Assembly (NCBI GenBank): GCA_903876815.1
Contig: CAIRBL010000041.1
Location: 1-5,617 of the forward strand
Length of the DNA: 5,617 nt
Reading direction: 5' to 3'
Source of the DNA: an uncultured bacterium
GTDB lineage: Bacteria; Patescibacteriota; Patescibacteriia; UBA1558; GWA2-36-10
Numbering within the stretch: the stretch's first letter is position 1; each line of letters opens with the position of its first letter. Made by a program: the position numbers and the translations under genes. The notes below the pieces were generated by a model. It had not been told where the DNA came from, made no database searches, and saw nothing but the letters and a program-made list of their open reading frames with translations. Shown here piece after piece: positions 1-4,570 of this stretch.

Positions 1-3
1 AAT

Positions 4-279
4 TTATAATAAATTAAAGAAAGCCGTTAACATGGGAAAGTGACTTTCGGAGGGCTGGCGCAGGTTCTTGGGGCATCCGCATGAGGATTGGGTGTCAGCC
101 TCAATCCATCCGCAATGCAAGCAAGTGCCCGGCAGGTCGGGGTTCTCAACATACTCATGATCACTGGGGTGCTCATTGGCGGTGACTGCCTGGACTTTTT
201 CCAGGAGCGCCTCCATATTGCCGGTTTCGACACCGGTCAACAGGGTATCAAGATAGAGTTCCAAATCTGCAGTTTTCAT
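4..279 (-). CDS. small cysteine-motif (possible zinc-binding) protein, 91 aa
   Basis: I do not recognise a named family. The start is ATG at 279 because AGGAGA (plus positions 286-291) lies 6 nt upstream; an in-frame ATG at 315 has no such site and is less likely. The N-terminal half (about residues 5-35) is acidic and leucine-rich and probably helical. The C-terminal half carries C53-LH-C56-GW and C67-G-C69-P, a CxxC...CxC arrangement that could bind one zinc ion (inference). No signal peptide or membrane segment is present. The gene is GC-rich (33 of 60 bases at 61-120) against about 33-38% in the neighbouring operons, and it has a strong Shine-Dalgarno sequence that they lack, so it looks foreign. 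Its last codons run through the left copy of a 15-bp inverted repeat (FPMLT) and end in a hydrophobic AT-rich tail (AFFNLL), so the C-terminus may be a replacement for the original one. Confidence 0.6.
   Translation of the reverse strand: MKTADLELYLDTLLTGVETGNMEALLEKVQAVTANEHPSDHEYVENPDLPGTCLHCGWIEADTQSSCGCPKNLRQPSESHFPMLTAFFNLL
25..39 (+). repeat. left copy of 15-bp inverted repeat
   Basis: CGTTAACATGGGAAA pairs perfectly with 404-418. Read on the minus strand it encodes FPMLT in the frame of the small gene, so the repeat lies inside that gene's 3' end. Confidence 0.85.
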
Positions 280-285
280 CGTACT

Positions 286-291
286 TCTCCT
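286..291 (-). promoter_or_regulatory. Shine-Dalgarno site fixing the start at 279
   Basis: The minus strand reads AGGAGA, 6 nt before ATG (277-279). It favours the 91-residue product over the longer 103-residue reading from 315. Confidence 0.75.
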
Positions 292-337
292 AATTACTAG
301 TGTAAGCATGTTCATTTACTCCCCGAAAGGAGAAACA

Positions 338-382
338 ATAGCTCCGATCTGGGGTGGATGATCCACCACAAGTCGGAGCTAT
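338..382. other. long imperfect hairpin upstream of the small gene
   Basis: ATAGCTCCGA (338-347) pairs with TCGGAGCTAT (373-382) over 10 bp. GGTGGA (353-358) pairs with TCCACC (362-367) around the loop TGA. Between them is a symmetric 5x5 interior segment that keeps one T-A, one G-C and one possible G-U pair, so the whole element is a nearly continuous 21-bp stem. On the minus strand it is in the 5' leader region of the small gene and is followed by TTGTTTCTCC, a weak T-rich tail. It could be a terminator or attenuator for transcription entering from the right, a protein-binding site, or a structural end of the cassette. Confidence 0.7.
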
Positions 383-403
383 CAATGAACTAGCTAGACT
401 ATA

Positions 404-418
404 TTTCCCATGTTAACG
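404..418 (-). repeat. right copy of 15-bp inverted repeat
   Basis: TTTCCCATGTTAACG is the reverse complement of 25-39. It lies upstream of the small gene, between the 338-382 hairpin and the AT-rich promoter/hairpin region at 426-521. Confidence 0.85.
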
Positions 419-425
419 TGCGTTT

Positions 426-485
426 AAAAATGTTTGAAAAATTTTATATGAGTCGTCGCTTTGACCACTCAAAATATTTCAAACA
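426..485 (-). terminator. hairpin plus T-run, possible terminator or tiny RNA
   Basis: TGTTTGAAAAATTTT (431-445) and AAAATATTTCAAACA (471-485) pair at 14 of 15 positions. An inner GAGT (450-453) / ACTC (467-470) stem extends the structure. On the minus strand the hairpin is followed by five T residues (430-426), the layout of an intrinsic terminator for leftward transcription, either from the sortase operon (stop at 546) or from the promoter at 494-521. The stem is AT-rich, so efficiency is uncertain. Because the predicted start of that promoter is only about 2 nt before the hairpin, the pair could also make a roughly 60-nt RNA. Confidence 0.45.
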
Positions 486-493
486 AGAAGCAT

Positions 494-521
494 ATTGTAT
501 CATAATATATCAATTTGTCAA
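494..521 (-). promoter_or_regulatory. sigma70-type promoter reading left
   Basis: On the minus strand TTGACA (521-516), a 16-nt spacer and TACAAT (499-494), with TG one base before the -10 (extended -10). The predicted start is near 487. It points into the hairpin at 431-485 and then toward the small gene at 279. The -35 overlaps a 7-bp inverted repeat (ATACTAT 521-527 / ATAGTAT 531-537) that could be an operator. Confidence 0.5.
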
Positions 522-545
522 TACTATAGGATAGTATCTACTATT

Positions 546-1337
546 TTAGGGAGTAACTGGCACGGCAGTAACAAAGAGTCTTTGCCAGGAAGTGCCAGGA
601 GGCCAACAGGTTTGCAAAAGCAAAATTGGTTGGTCTTTGAGATTATTTACAAAGTCTACTTCTTCACTAGAAACAATATTCTGAGCTTGAACTTCATAGA
701 GGAATTTTTGTTCGCCGAAATGCAAAATGATTTGATCACCAACTTGCAATTCTTTGATTTGATAGAAAACAGCATTAAAAGCTTCCACGTTCCAAGCTCC
801 ATCAGTCGAATGACCAAAAATATAGATCATTTTGTTTTGACCAGGAAAAGCTGAACCAAAAGCATGAGCCACACCTTCCTCTAAAGCTGTTTTATATTCT
901 TTGGCGTCATTAGGATTGACATTGGCATGCACTTTTTCATAAACCTTAAGTCTAGGAATTTCAATAAAAAAAGGTATCTTTTCATAATCAACATCAGAAT
1001 TGGTTGGAGCAACAGCGCTCTGCCCCGCTTCTTTGTCAGCTAAAGTATTTTCTTTGGCAAAAATTGGCCAAGAATTATTAAGCTGTTCCTCTGTCCAATC
1101 AAAAAAAGCAAAAGTGGTTTTTTCTGATTCACCGGGAAGAACTTTGATAAATTCTGGAATAGCTAAAAGAACATTCTTTAAGCCAGCAACCGCAAAAAAT
1201 GGATTACTAGCAACTAAAAAAAGAATAGCACAGGCAAAAGAAAGCAAAGCCAATCTTTTCAGGCGTTTTGCTTCTGCAACTAGAACTTCGTTGGGAGCTT
1301 TTTGATAAAGCTTTTGTCCCACTCTTTTCTTGAACAT
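546..1337 (-). CDS. sortase family transpeptidase, 263 aa
   Basis: Membrane-anchored cysteine transpeptidase that cleaves a sorting signal and links surface proteins to the envelope or to each other (family knowledge). A basic N-terminus is followed by one membrane segment (about 28-46), then a linker with acidic and Ser/Ala-rich stretches (about 70-118). The sortase barrel starts near IPRLKV (127-132). The catalytic triad is visible: His176 in FGHST, Cys244 in LLLQTCWPPGT, and Arg253 in WQRLFV. The TC-x-PPGT-x-x-R pattern resembles housekeeping class E/D-type sortases more than class A or B; the exact class is inference. The start is ATG at 1337. There is no Shine-Dalgarno sequence, but TATAAT lies 18-23 nt upstream, so the mRNA may be nearly leaderless. 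It begins 8 nt after the DUF6580 stop. No LPXTG-like substrate is encoded in the window. Confidence 0.93.
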   Translation of the reverse strand: MFKKRVGQKLYQKAPNEVLVAEAKRLKRLALLSFACAILFLVASNPFFAVAGLKNVLLAIPEFIKVLPGESEKTTFAFFDWTEEQLNNSWPIFAKENTLADKEAGQSAVAPTNSDVDYEKIPFFIEIPRLKVYEKVHANVNPNDAKEYKTALEEGVAHAFGSAFPGQNKMIYIFGHSTDGAWNVEAFNAVFYQIKELQVGDQIILHFGEQKFLYEVQAQNIVSSEEVDFVNNLKDQPILLLQTCWPPGTSWQRLFVTAVPVTP

Positions 1338-1345
1338 AAAAAATG

Positions 1346-1861
1346 TTATAGGACATTATATCTTGAAGAGTGCGAAAAAGCAAGATTTTTGAGTTTTTTT
1401 AGCAAGAGAAAACCATAACCAAAGCCAAGATCACTTAGCAAAGTACGGGTATAAAAAGGCAAAGCCAAAGCGTAACAAGTCAACAAACCTTGCCAGGTGT
1501 GTTCATACCATGGCCAAAAAACTCCAAAATTAGACAAAATAAAAAAAGTAAAGGAAGCTAAAGGTAAGAAAAAAACCTGCCTTTTAGTGGATTTGCGAGA
1601 TAAAAAAGCAAAAAGTGGATAGGCAGCAAAACCTAAATAAGTCCAAATGAAACCTTGATAGAAACCACCCTTAAGCCAATCAAAGGCGATGATTGATAAA
1701 AAATAAAACAAAACATTGCCACCAAAAAAACCATAAGCACCAAGTGGAGATATATTGGCTGGAAGAAGATTGAAGCGGGAAACATAAGCCAAAAAAGCTC
1801 CAACTGCTGAATTGCGATATTTAGAGTTTAATTTCTTCATACTTGAGTTCAATCTTTTCAT
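1346..1861 (-). CDS. DUF6580 family putative transport protein, 171 aa
   Basis: Small integral membrane protein recognised by two family patterns: a conserved N-terminal segment ending in NISPLGAYGFFGGN (36-49), and LSNFGVFWPW (109-118) with TWQGLLTCYALALPF (122-136) and TLLSDLGFG (140-148). About four to five membrane segments lie near 43-62, 68-88, 96-114 and 124-154, with basic residues at both termini. The family has no proven substrate; it is described as putative transport and resembles small permease subunits (S-component-like, inference). The first ATG overlaps the DUF4430 gene by 41 nt. A second in-frame ATG at 1840 reduces this to 20 nt and may be the true start. The two candidate N-termini are near-copies (MKRLNSS, MKKLNSK). 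Neither has a clear Shine-Dalgarno site, so translational coupling is likely. Confidence 0.85.
   Translation of the reverse strand: MKRLNSSMKKLNSKYRNSAVGAFLAYVSRFNLLPANISPLGAYGFFGGNVLFYFLSIIAFDWLKGGFYQGFIWTYLGFAAYPLFAFLSRKSTKRQVFFLPLASFTFFILSNFGVFWPWYEHTWQGLLTCYALALPFYTRTLLSDLGFGYGFLLLKKLKNLAFSHSSRYNVL
1355..1383 (-). promoter_or_regulatory. internal promoter for the sortase gene
   Basis: On the minus strand TTGCTT (1383-1378), a 17-nt spacer and a perfect TATAAT (1360-1355), inside the last codons of the DUF6580 gene. The predicted start near 1348 leaves only about 10 nt before the sortase ATG. It suggests that the sortase can be expressed separately from the two genes upstream. Confidence 0.5.
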
Positions 1862-2258
1862 TTTTGGTCAATTTAAGCTCAGTAATACCAGTTTTAGCAT
1901 AATCACCAGCCTGATACAAAGCCCAGTAATGCTTACTATCTGCTTTTAAGCCATTTACTCCCTCAATCATTGTGCCAAAATCATACTTTTTAAGATCTAA
2001 TTTCACTTGACTTTGCACCAATTCCAAAGCATTCTGGCCAGACATAGTGGCCACAAATTCATAAGCTTGCTTCTGCTCTCCTACACCTGCGTTGAATTCT
2101 AATTGAGCAGAAGGAGTGGAAATGGAAATCTCATTAAGTTGCTTTTGATTAACCGAATTAATAACTTCATTTTGAAGATTTTTTTGACGGAAAAGAAGCG
2201 CGCCAACGACAATAATAAAAAGAATAAAAGTAATAAGCTTATTTAGATTTTTTGTCAT
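1821..2258 (-). CDS. DUF4430 domain protein with N-terminal membrane anchor, 145 aa
   Basis: An N-terminal membrane segment or uncleaved signal anchor (about residues 7-24, preceded by Lys) is followed by a polar linker (25-60) and a C-terminal DUF4430 domain (about 65-143). Domain marks are ALELVQSQ (77-84), FGTMIEGVNGLKADSKHYWA (94-113), with YWALY after it, and the closing beta strands GITELKL (124-130) and IELKYEEI (136-143). DUF4430 is related to the transcobalamin C-terminal domain and is often surface-exposed near transport genes (family knowledge). There is no lipobox and no LPXTG motif, so it is held by its anchor and is not an evident sortase substrate. Start: ATG at 2258; an upstream in-frame ATG at 2297 would run into the divergent gene and is rejected. 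It is the first gene of the minus-strand trio, driven by the 31-bp divergent promoter region. Confidence 0.87.
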   Translation of the reverse strand: MTKNLNKLITFILFIIVVGALLFRQKNLQNEVINSVNQKQLNEISISTPSAQLEFNAGVGEQKQAYEFVATMSGQNALELVQSQVKLDLKKYDFGTMIEGVNGLKADSKHYWALYQAGDYAKTGITELKLTKNEKIELKYEEIKL

Positions 2259-2297
2259 GATTCGTGCTATTCTAATATATAAGGAATTAATGCGCAA
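2259..2297. promoter_or_regulatory. very compact bidirectional promoter
   Basis: Only 31 bp (2259-2289) separate the two divergent starts. Leftward: TTGCGC (2297-2292), a 17-nt spacer and TAGAAT (2274-2269), start near 2262, giving an almost leaderless DUF4430 mRNA. Rightward: an extended -10 TGC-TATTCT (2265-2273), or alternatively TAATAT (2273-2278) with TTGTCA (2252-2257) 15 nt before it. The rightward TATTCT and leftward TAGAAT occupy nearly the same bases, so polymerase could bind in either direction but not both at once. AAGGA (2281-2285) is a weak Shine-Dalgarno site for the permease. Confidence 0.5.
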
Positions 2298-3207
2298 ACG
2301 TTTTCAGGCTTACTTTTTCTTGATCATAACCACCATTACTTGGGGGGCTTTCTTACCAATCGTTAAATTTGGCTTCAATGGTTCAGAAATCACTCCTTTT
2401 CGTTATTTATTTTATCGTTTTACCTTGGCAGGCTTATTATCTATCCCCATCATTGTCTATTATCTAAAAAGAATCAAACACAAATGGCAAGCCATCAAAG
2501 CTATTATTCTTTTGGAATTAATTGAGACTTCCATGGCTTTAGCCTGTTTATACATTGGCCTGCACCAAACCAGTGCTCTAGAAACCAATCTTATTACCAC
2601 TAGTTTGCCGCTGTTTGTGATTTTCGGTGGAATTATTTTTCTCAAAGAAAAGCAAGAAAAAAACGAATGGCTTGGTTTGTTACTTGCCTTGATCGGCACC
2701 AGTTTAATTGCCTTAGAACCACTCTTGGTCGGGAGTGATCATTTTTCTGGTTCGATGGTGGGCAATTTACTCGTCATTGGCCACAATATTCTAACCGCCA
2801 TCTATCTAATTCTAGCCAAGAAACATTACCGAAAACTACCAAAGCTTTTCGTCAGTAGCGTAAGTTTTTTTGTTGGTTTGGTTACTTTTGGATTATTGTC
2901 GCTAGTCGAAGCAAATTTCAGCTTTGACAAGTTATCGCAGAGTATACAAACTGATTTAAGCTCTATTCTAGTTTGGGGAGTAATCTTCTATGCAGCAATT
3001 TTTGGCTCAATTATTGGCTTAACTGCTTACATTAAGGGTCAAAATGAAATTGAGGCTTCTGAAGCAAGTTTATTCAATTACCTGCAGCCAGTCATTTACA
3101 TGCCACTTGGCTATTTCTTGCTCAAAGAACTAGTAACTCCACTACAAGTAATTTCCTTAATCATCGTTGTTATTGGTGTATACATAGCCCAAAAAAAGAA
3201 AAAATAA
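2290..3207 (+). CDS. EamA/DMT-superfamily permease, 305 aa
   Basis: Inner-membrane metabolite exporter or importer of the drug/metabolite transporter superfamily; substrate unknown. The protein has the usual 10-segment architecture made of two EamA repeats. Repeat 1 spans about 7-143 and ends LGLLLALIGTSLIAL; repeat 2 spans about 157-301 and ends VISLIIVVIGVYIA. Each repeat carries the typical late-segment signature: NLITTSLPLFVIFGGIIFLK in the first, and EASLFNYLQPV with a following LKE in the second. The C-terminus is a lysine tail, consistent with a cytoplasmic end. Length is normal for the family. The start is ATG at 2290, with AAGGA 4 nt before it; an in-frame ATG at 2257 would overlap the divergent gene by 2 bp and lacks a site. 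The RNA methyltransferase gene follows after 18 nt. Confidence 0.93.
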   Translation: MRKRFQAYFFLIITTITWGAFLPIVKFGFNGSEITPFRYLFYRFTLAGLLSIPIIVYYLKRIKHKWQAIKAIILLELIETSMALACLYIGLHQTSALETNLITTSLPLFVIFGGIIFLKEKQEKNEWLGLLLALIGTSLIALEPLLVGSDHFSGSMVGNLLVIGHNILTAIYLILAKKHYRKLPKLFVSSVSFFVGLVTFGLLSLVEANFSFDKLSQSIQTDLSSILVWGVIFYAAIFGSIIGLTAYIKGQNEIEASEASLFNYLQPVIYMPLGYFLLKELVTPLQVISLIIVVIGVYIAQKKKK

Positions 3208-3209
3208 GA

Positions 3210-3215
3210 TAAAAT
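3210..3215 (+). promoter_or_regulatory. possible -10 box before the RNA methyltransferase
   Basis: TAAAAT lies in the 18-nt gap after the permease stop, 10 nt before ATG 3226, with no Shine-Dalgarno sequence in the gap. A start near 3222 would give an essentially leaderless mRNA. I see no matching -35, so co-transcription with the permease is equally possible. Confidence 0.25.
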
Positions 3216-3225
3216 CAAAAAAAAT

Positions 3226-3975
3226 ATGTTTGGTCTTAAAATTCTCAGCAAACTCAATCAAAAAAAATATCGCCAAGAATATGGTTGTTTTGTTGTGGAA
3301 GGTAAAAAAGGCGTACTTGATGCCCTAAAATCCGGAAAAGAAGTCGTACAACTAGTTATGACGCGACAATTTGCCAACCAGAATGAAAAGTTTTGGGACA
3401 AAGAAGAGGTGATGACGATTGATGAACGAGATTTTGCCCGCATCACCGACACAGTTACCCCATCTGGCATAGCAGTAGTTGTCAAAATGCCAAAAAATGA
3501 TCTTGAGCTTCTCAAAAAAAGTAAAATCATTGCCGTGCTTGAAGATATTCGCGATCCAGGCAATCTTGGCACGATGATTCGCACTGCTGATTGGTTTGAT
3601 CTGGATGGAATTTTATTGCTTGGTGGCGCCGATCCTTATCAAGCCAAAGTCGTCCGTTCTAGCATGGGCTCAATTTTTCATTTACCTTTGGTAATAAGCG
3701 ATGATCCTAGAAAAGACCTGTTAGAACTCAAGAAAAATGGTTTTGAAATTATCGTCACCAGACCAGAACTTGCCAGTCAAAAACAAGAAAAAATGACCTT
3801 TGAATACAAAACCGCTCTTGTTTTTGGCAATGAATCACTTGGCACTTCTTCAGAAATTGATGCTTTGGCTGACCGCTCTTTGAGTATCCCTAAATATGGC
3901 CAAGTAGAATCACTCAATGTAGCTGTTAGTTTTGGCATTTTGGTAAATACTGTAGTCAGCAGTTGCGCTAAGTAA
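3226..3975 (+). CDS. TrmH/SpoU-family rRNA or tRNA 2'-O-methyltransferase, 249 aa
   Basis: S-adenosylmethionine-dependent methyltransferase of the SPOUT (trefoil-knot) superfamily, expected to methylate a ribose 2'-OH in rRNA or tRNA. Residues 1-90 form the RNA-binding substrate domain: QEYGCFVVEG (17-26) is typical, and SGIAVVVKMP (80-89) ends the linker. The catalytic domain has all three SpoU motifs: motif 1 LEDIRDPGNLGTMIRTADWF (105-124) with Asn113 and Arg119; motif 2 ALVFGNESLG (197-206) with Asn202 and Glu203; motif 3 IPKYGQVESLNVAVSFGI (221-238). The architecture matches the RlmB/TsnR-like branch, but the target nucleotide cannot be read from sequence, so I give no symbol. The start ATG at 3226 has no Shine-Dalgarno site. 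It is the second gene after the permease. Confidence 0.93.
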   Translation: MFGLKILSKLNQKKYRQEYGCFVVEGKKGVLDALKSGKEVVQLVMTRQFANQNEKFWDKEEVMTIDERDFARITDTVTPSGIAVVVKMPKNDLELLKKSKIIAVLEDIRDPGNLGTMIRTADWFDLDGILLLGGADPYQAKVVRSSMGSIFHLPLVISDDPRKDLLELKKNGFEIIVTRPELASQKQEKMTFEYKTALVFGNESLGTSSEIDALADRSLSIPKYGQVESLNVAVSFGILVNTVVSSCAK

Positions 3976-3991
3976 TATCCCATGATATAAT
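3963..3991 (+). promoter_or_regulatory. strong promoter at the end of the methyltransferase gene
   Basis: TTGCGC (3963-3968), a 17-nt spacer and a perfect TATAAT (3986-3991) with an extended TG (3983-3984). The same -35 hexamer appears in the leftward promoter at 2292-2297. The predicted start is near 3998. It points into the lipoprotein block, whose inverted-repeat edge begins only about 60 bp downstream; that 60-bp leader has no gene but contains a 6-bp hairpin (GGAAAC 4014-4019 / GTTTCC 4025-4030). Confidence 0.55.
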
Positions 3992-4056
3992 GTTATAGGT
4001 TATTATTTTTGTCGGAAACAAGACGTTTCCAAGATAAGAATGATAGCTGATCTTTC

Positions 4057-4068
4057 ACATACCGCACC
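4057..4068 (+). repeat. left copy of 12-bp inverted repeat
   Basis: ACATACCGCACC is the exact reverse complement of 4571-4582. It lies 2 nt before the hairpin at 4071. Confidence 0.6.
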
Positions 4069-4070
4069 AA

Positions 4071-4126
4071 AATTCACTCTTCTCTGCCTCATGAAAATAT
4101 AATCGTGATGCAAAAAAGAGTGAATT
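4071..4126. other. 56-nt imperfect hairpin in the lipoprotein leader
   Basis: AATTCACTCTT (4071-4081) pairs perfectly with AAGAGTGAATT (4116-4126). After a symmetric 4x4 interior loop, GCCTCATG (4086-4093) pairs with CGTGATGC (4104-4111) with one mismatch and one G-U. The loop contains TATAAT (4098-4103), which has no good -35 at 16-18 nt. There is no T-run after it, so it is not a standard terminator. It may be a leader structure of the lipoprotein mRNA, an operator, or a structural end of the cassette. Confidence 0.6.
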
Positions 4127-4148
4127 GAATAAATTTGCTCAAAACTTT

Positions 4149-4154
4149 AGGAGG
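4149..4154 (+). promoter_or_regulatory. perfect Shine-Dalgarno site for the lipoprotein gene
   Basis: AGGAGG lies 8 nt before ATG 4163. It overlaps, and so argues against, the in-frame GTG at 4154. Such a site is absent from the AT-rich genes of the window. Confidence 0.85.
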
Positions 4155-4162
4155 TGTTTCCA

Positions 4163-4510
4163 ATGAGAAACCCAAACCGTTCTACTGTGATTGCCATCCT
4201 TGTGGCATTCACCATTATCCTCGTTTTGGCGGCTTGCGCCCCAACCCCCAAAGCCAATGGCGATGTCCTGAATTTCAGCAAAGGCGACGTGAAAACCGTC
4301 ACCAATGGCGAAGTCAGCGTCACCTTCACTTATGAAGGCGATGGCAACTGGACCTGCTCTTATGGCCAGGGAGATAATCTCTGCGTTCAGGATGTAGCTG
4401 GCGAGATCATGTTCTTCTACGGCACCGATAAGATCGGCACCGAGACGATCAACGAACAGGGCGAAATGAACCTGTTTGATGAATGGCGCGAACAAACCAA
4501 AGGAGGATAA
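4163..4510 (+). CDS. small predicted lipoprotein, 115 aa
   Basis: Function unknown. The N-terminus is a type II signal peptide: basic start (MRNPNR), hydrophobic core (about 8-21), and lipobox L22-A-A-C25 followed by APTP, so Cys25 should be lipidated and the mature protein displayed on the outer face of the membrane. The mature part (26-115) is acidic and beta-rich in appearance (VSVTFTYEGDGNWTCSYG, 51-68) and has two cysteines, C65 and C74, that could form a disulfide. The LAACAPTP style is common in Chloroflexota lipoproteins; that origin is only a guess. GC is about 52% (31 of 60 at 4261-4320), with many codons ending in C, unlike the neighbouring operons. The start follows a perfect Shine-Dalgarno site. 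It is a single-gene unit closed by the hairpin at 4523-4555. Confidence 0.75.
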   Translation: MRNPNRSTVIAILVAFTIILVLAACAPTPKANGDVLNFSKGDVKTVTNGEVSVTFTYEGDGNWTCSYGQGDNLCVQDVAGEIMFFYGTDKIGTETINEQGEMNLFDEWREQTKGG

Positions 4511-4522
4511 GAATTGAAGAAA

Positions 4523-4555
4523 TGTTGGGCGCCTGCTTCACGCAGGCGCCCAACA
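4523..4555 (+). terminator. perfect 14-bp GC-rich hairpin after the lipoprotein gene
   Basis: TGTTGGGCGCCTGC (4523-4536) pairs perfectly with GCAGGCGCCCAACA (4542-4555) around TTCAC, starting 13 nt after the stop codon. Position and stability fit a transcription terminator, but the sequence after it (AACGAAGC) lacks a T-run, so it may act as a T-less terminator or as an mRNA 3'-end stabiliser. Confidence 0.55.
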
Positions 4556-4570
4556 ACGAAGCAAATTGCC

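Larger units (their letters stand above)
25..418. mobile_element. GC-rich single-gene cassette bounded by a 15-bp inverted repeat
   Basis: CGTTAACATGGGAAA at 25-39 is the exact reverse complement of TTTCCCATGTTAACG at 404-418. By a rough count, a perfect 15-bp inverted pair is expected about 0.015 times in a random window of this size, somewhat more with AT bias. The repeats sit where composition changes: 1-24 and 419 onward are AT-rich and the interior is GC-richer. Inside are one small gene with its own Shine-Dalgarno site and a long hairpin. I see no target-site duplication and no transposase, so any mobility would have to be supplied from elsewhere. A recombinase-invertible segment or a chimeric assembly join are alternatives. 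Confidence 0.35.

Noticed and set aside
88..300. Plus-strand 70-codon frame opposite the small cysteine-motif gene
   Set aside because: It has no Shine-Dalgarno site, whereas the minus-strand gene has a good one and a plausible CxxC...CxC motif.
338..418. Integron attC-type recombination site
   Set aside because: The imperfect hairpins recall attC geometry, but no GTTRRRY/RYYYAAC core pair was found at the stem ends.
495..854. Plus-strand 119-codon frame over the sortase 3' end
   Set aside because: It is antisense to conserved sortase coding sequence, has no ribosome site, and shows no family resemblance.
1000..1305. Plus-strand 101-codon frame
   Set aside because: It is a shadow of the sortase N-terminal half on the other strand.
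4139..4495. Minus-strand 118-codon frame opposite the lipoprotein gene
   Set aside because: The plus strand has a perfect Shine-Dalgarno site, signal peptide and lipobox, so the minus frame is a shadow.
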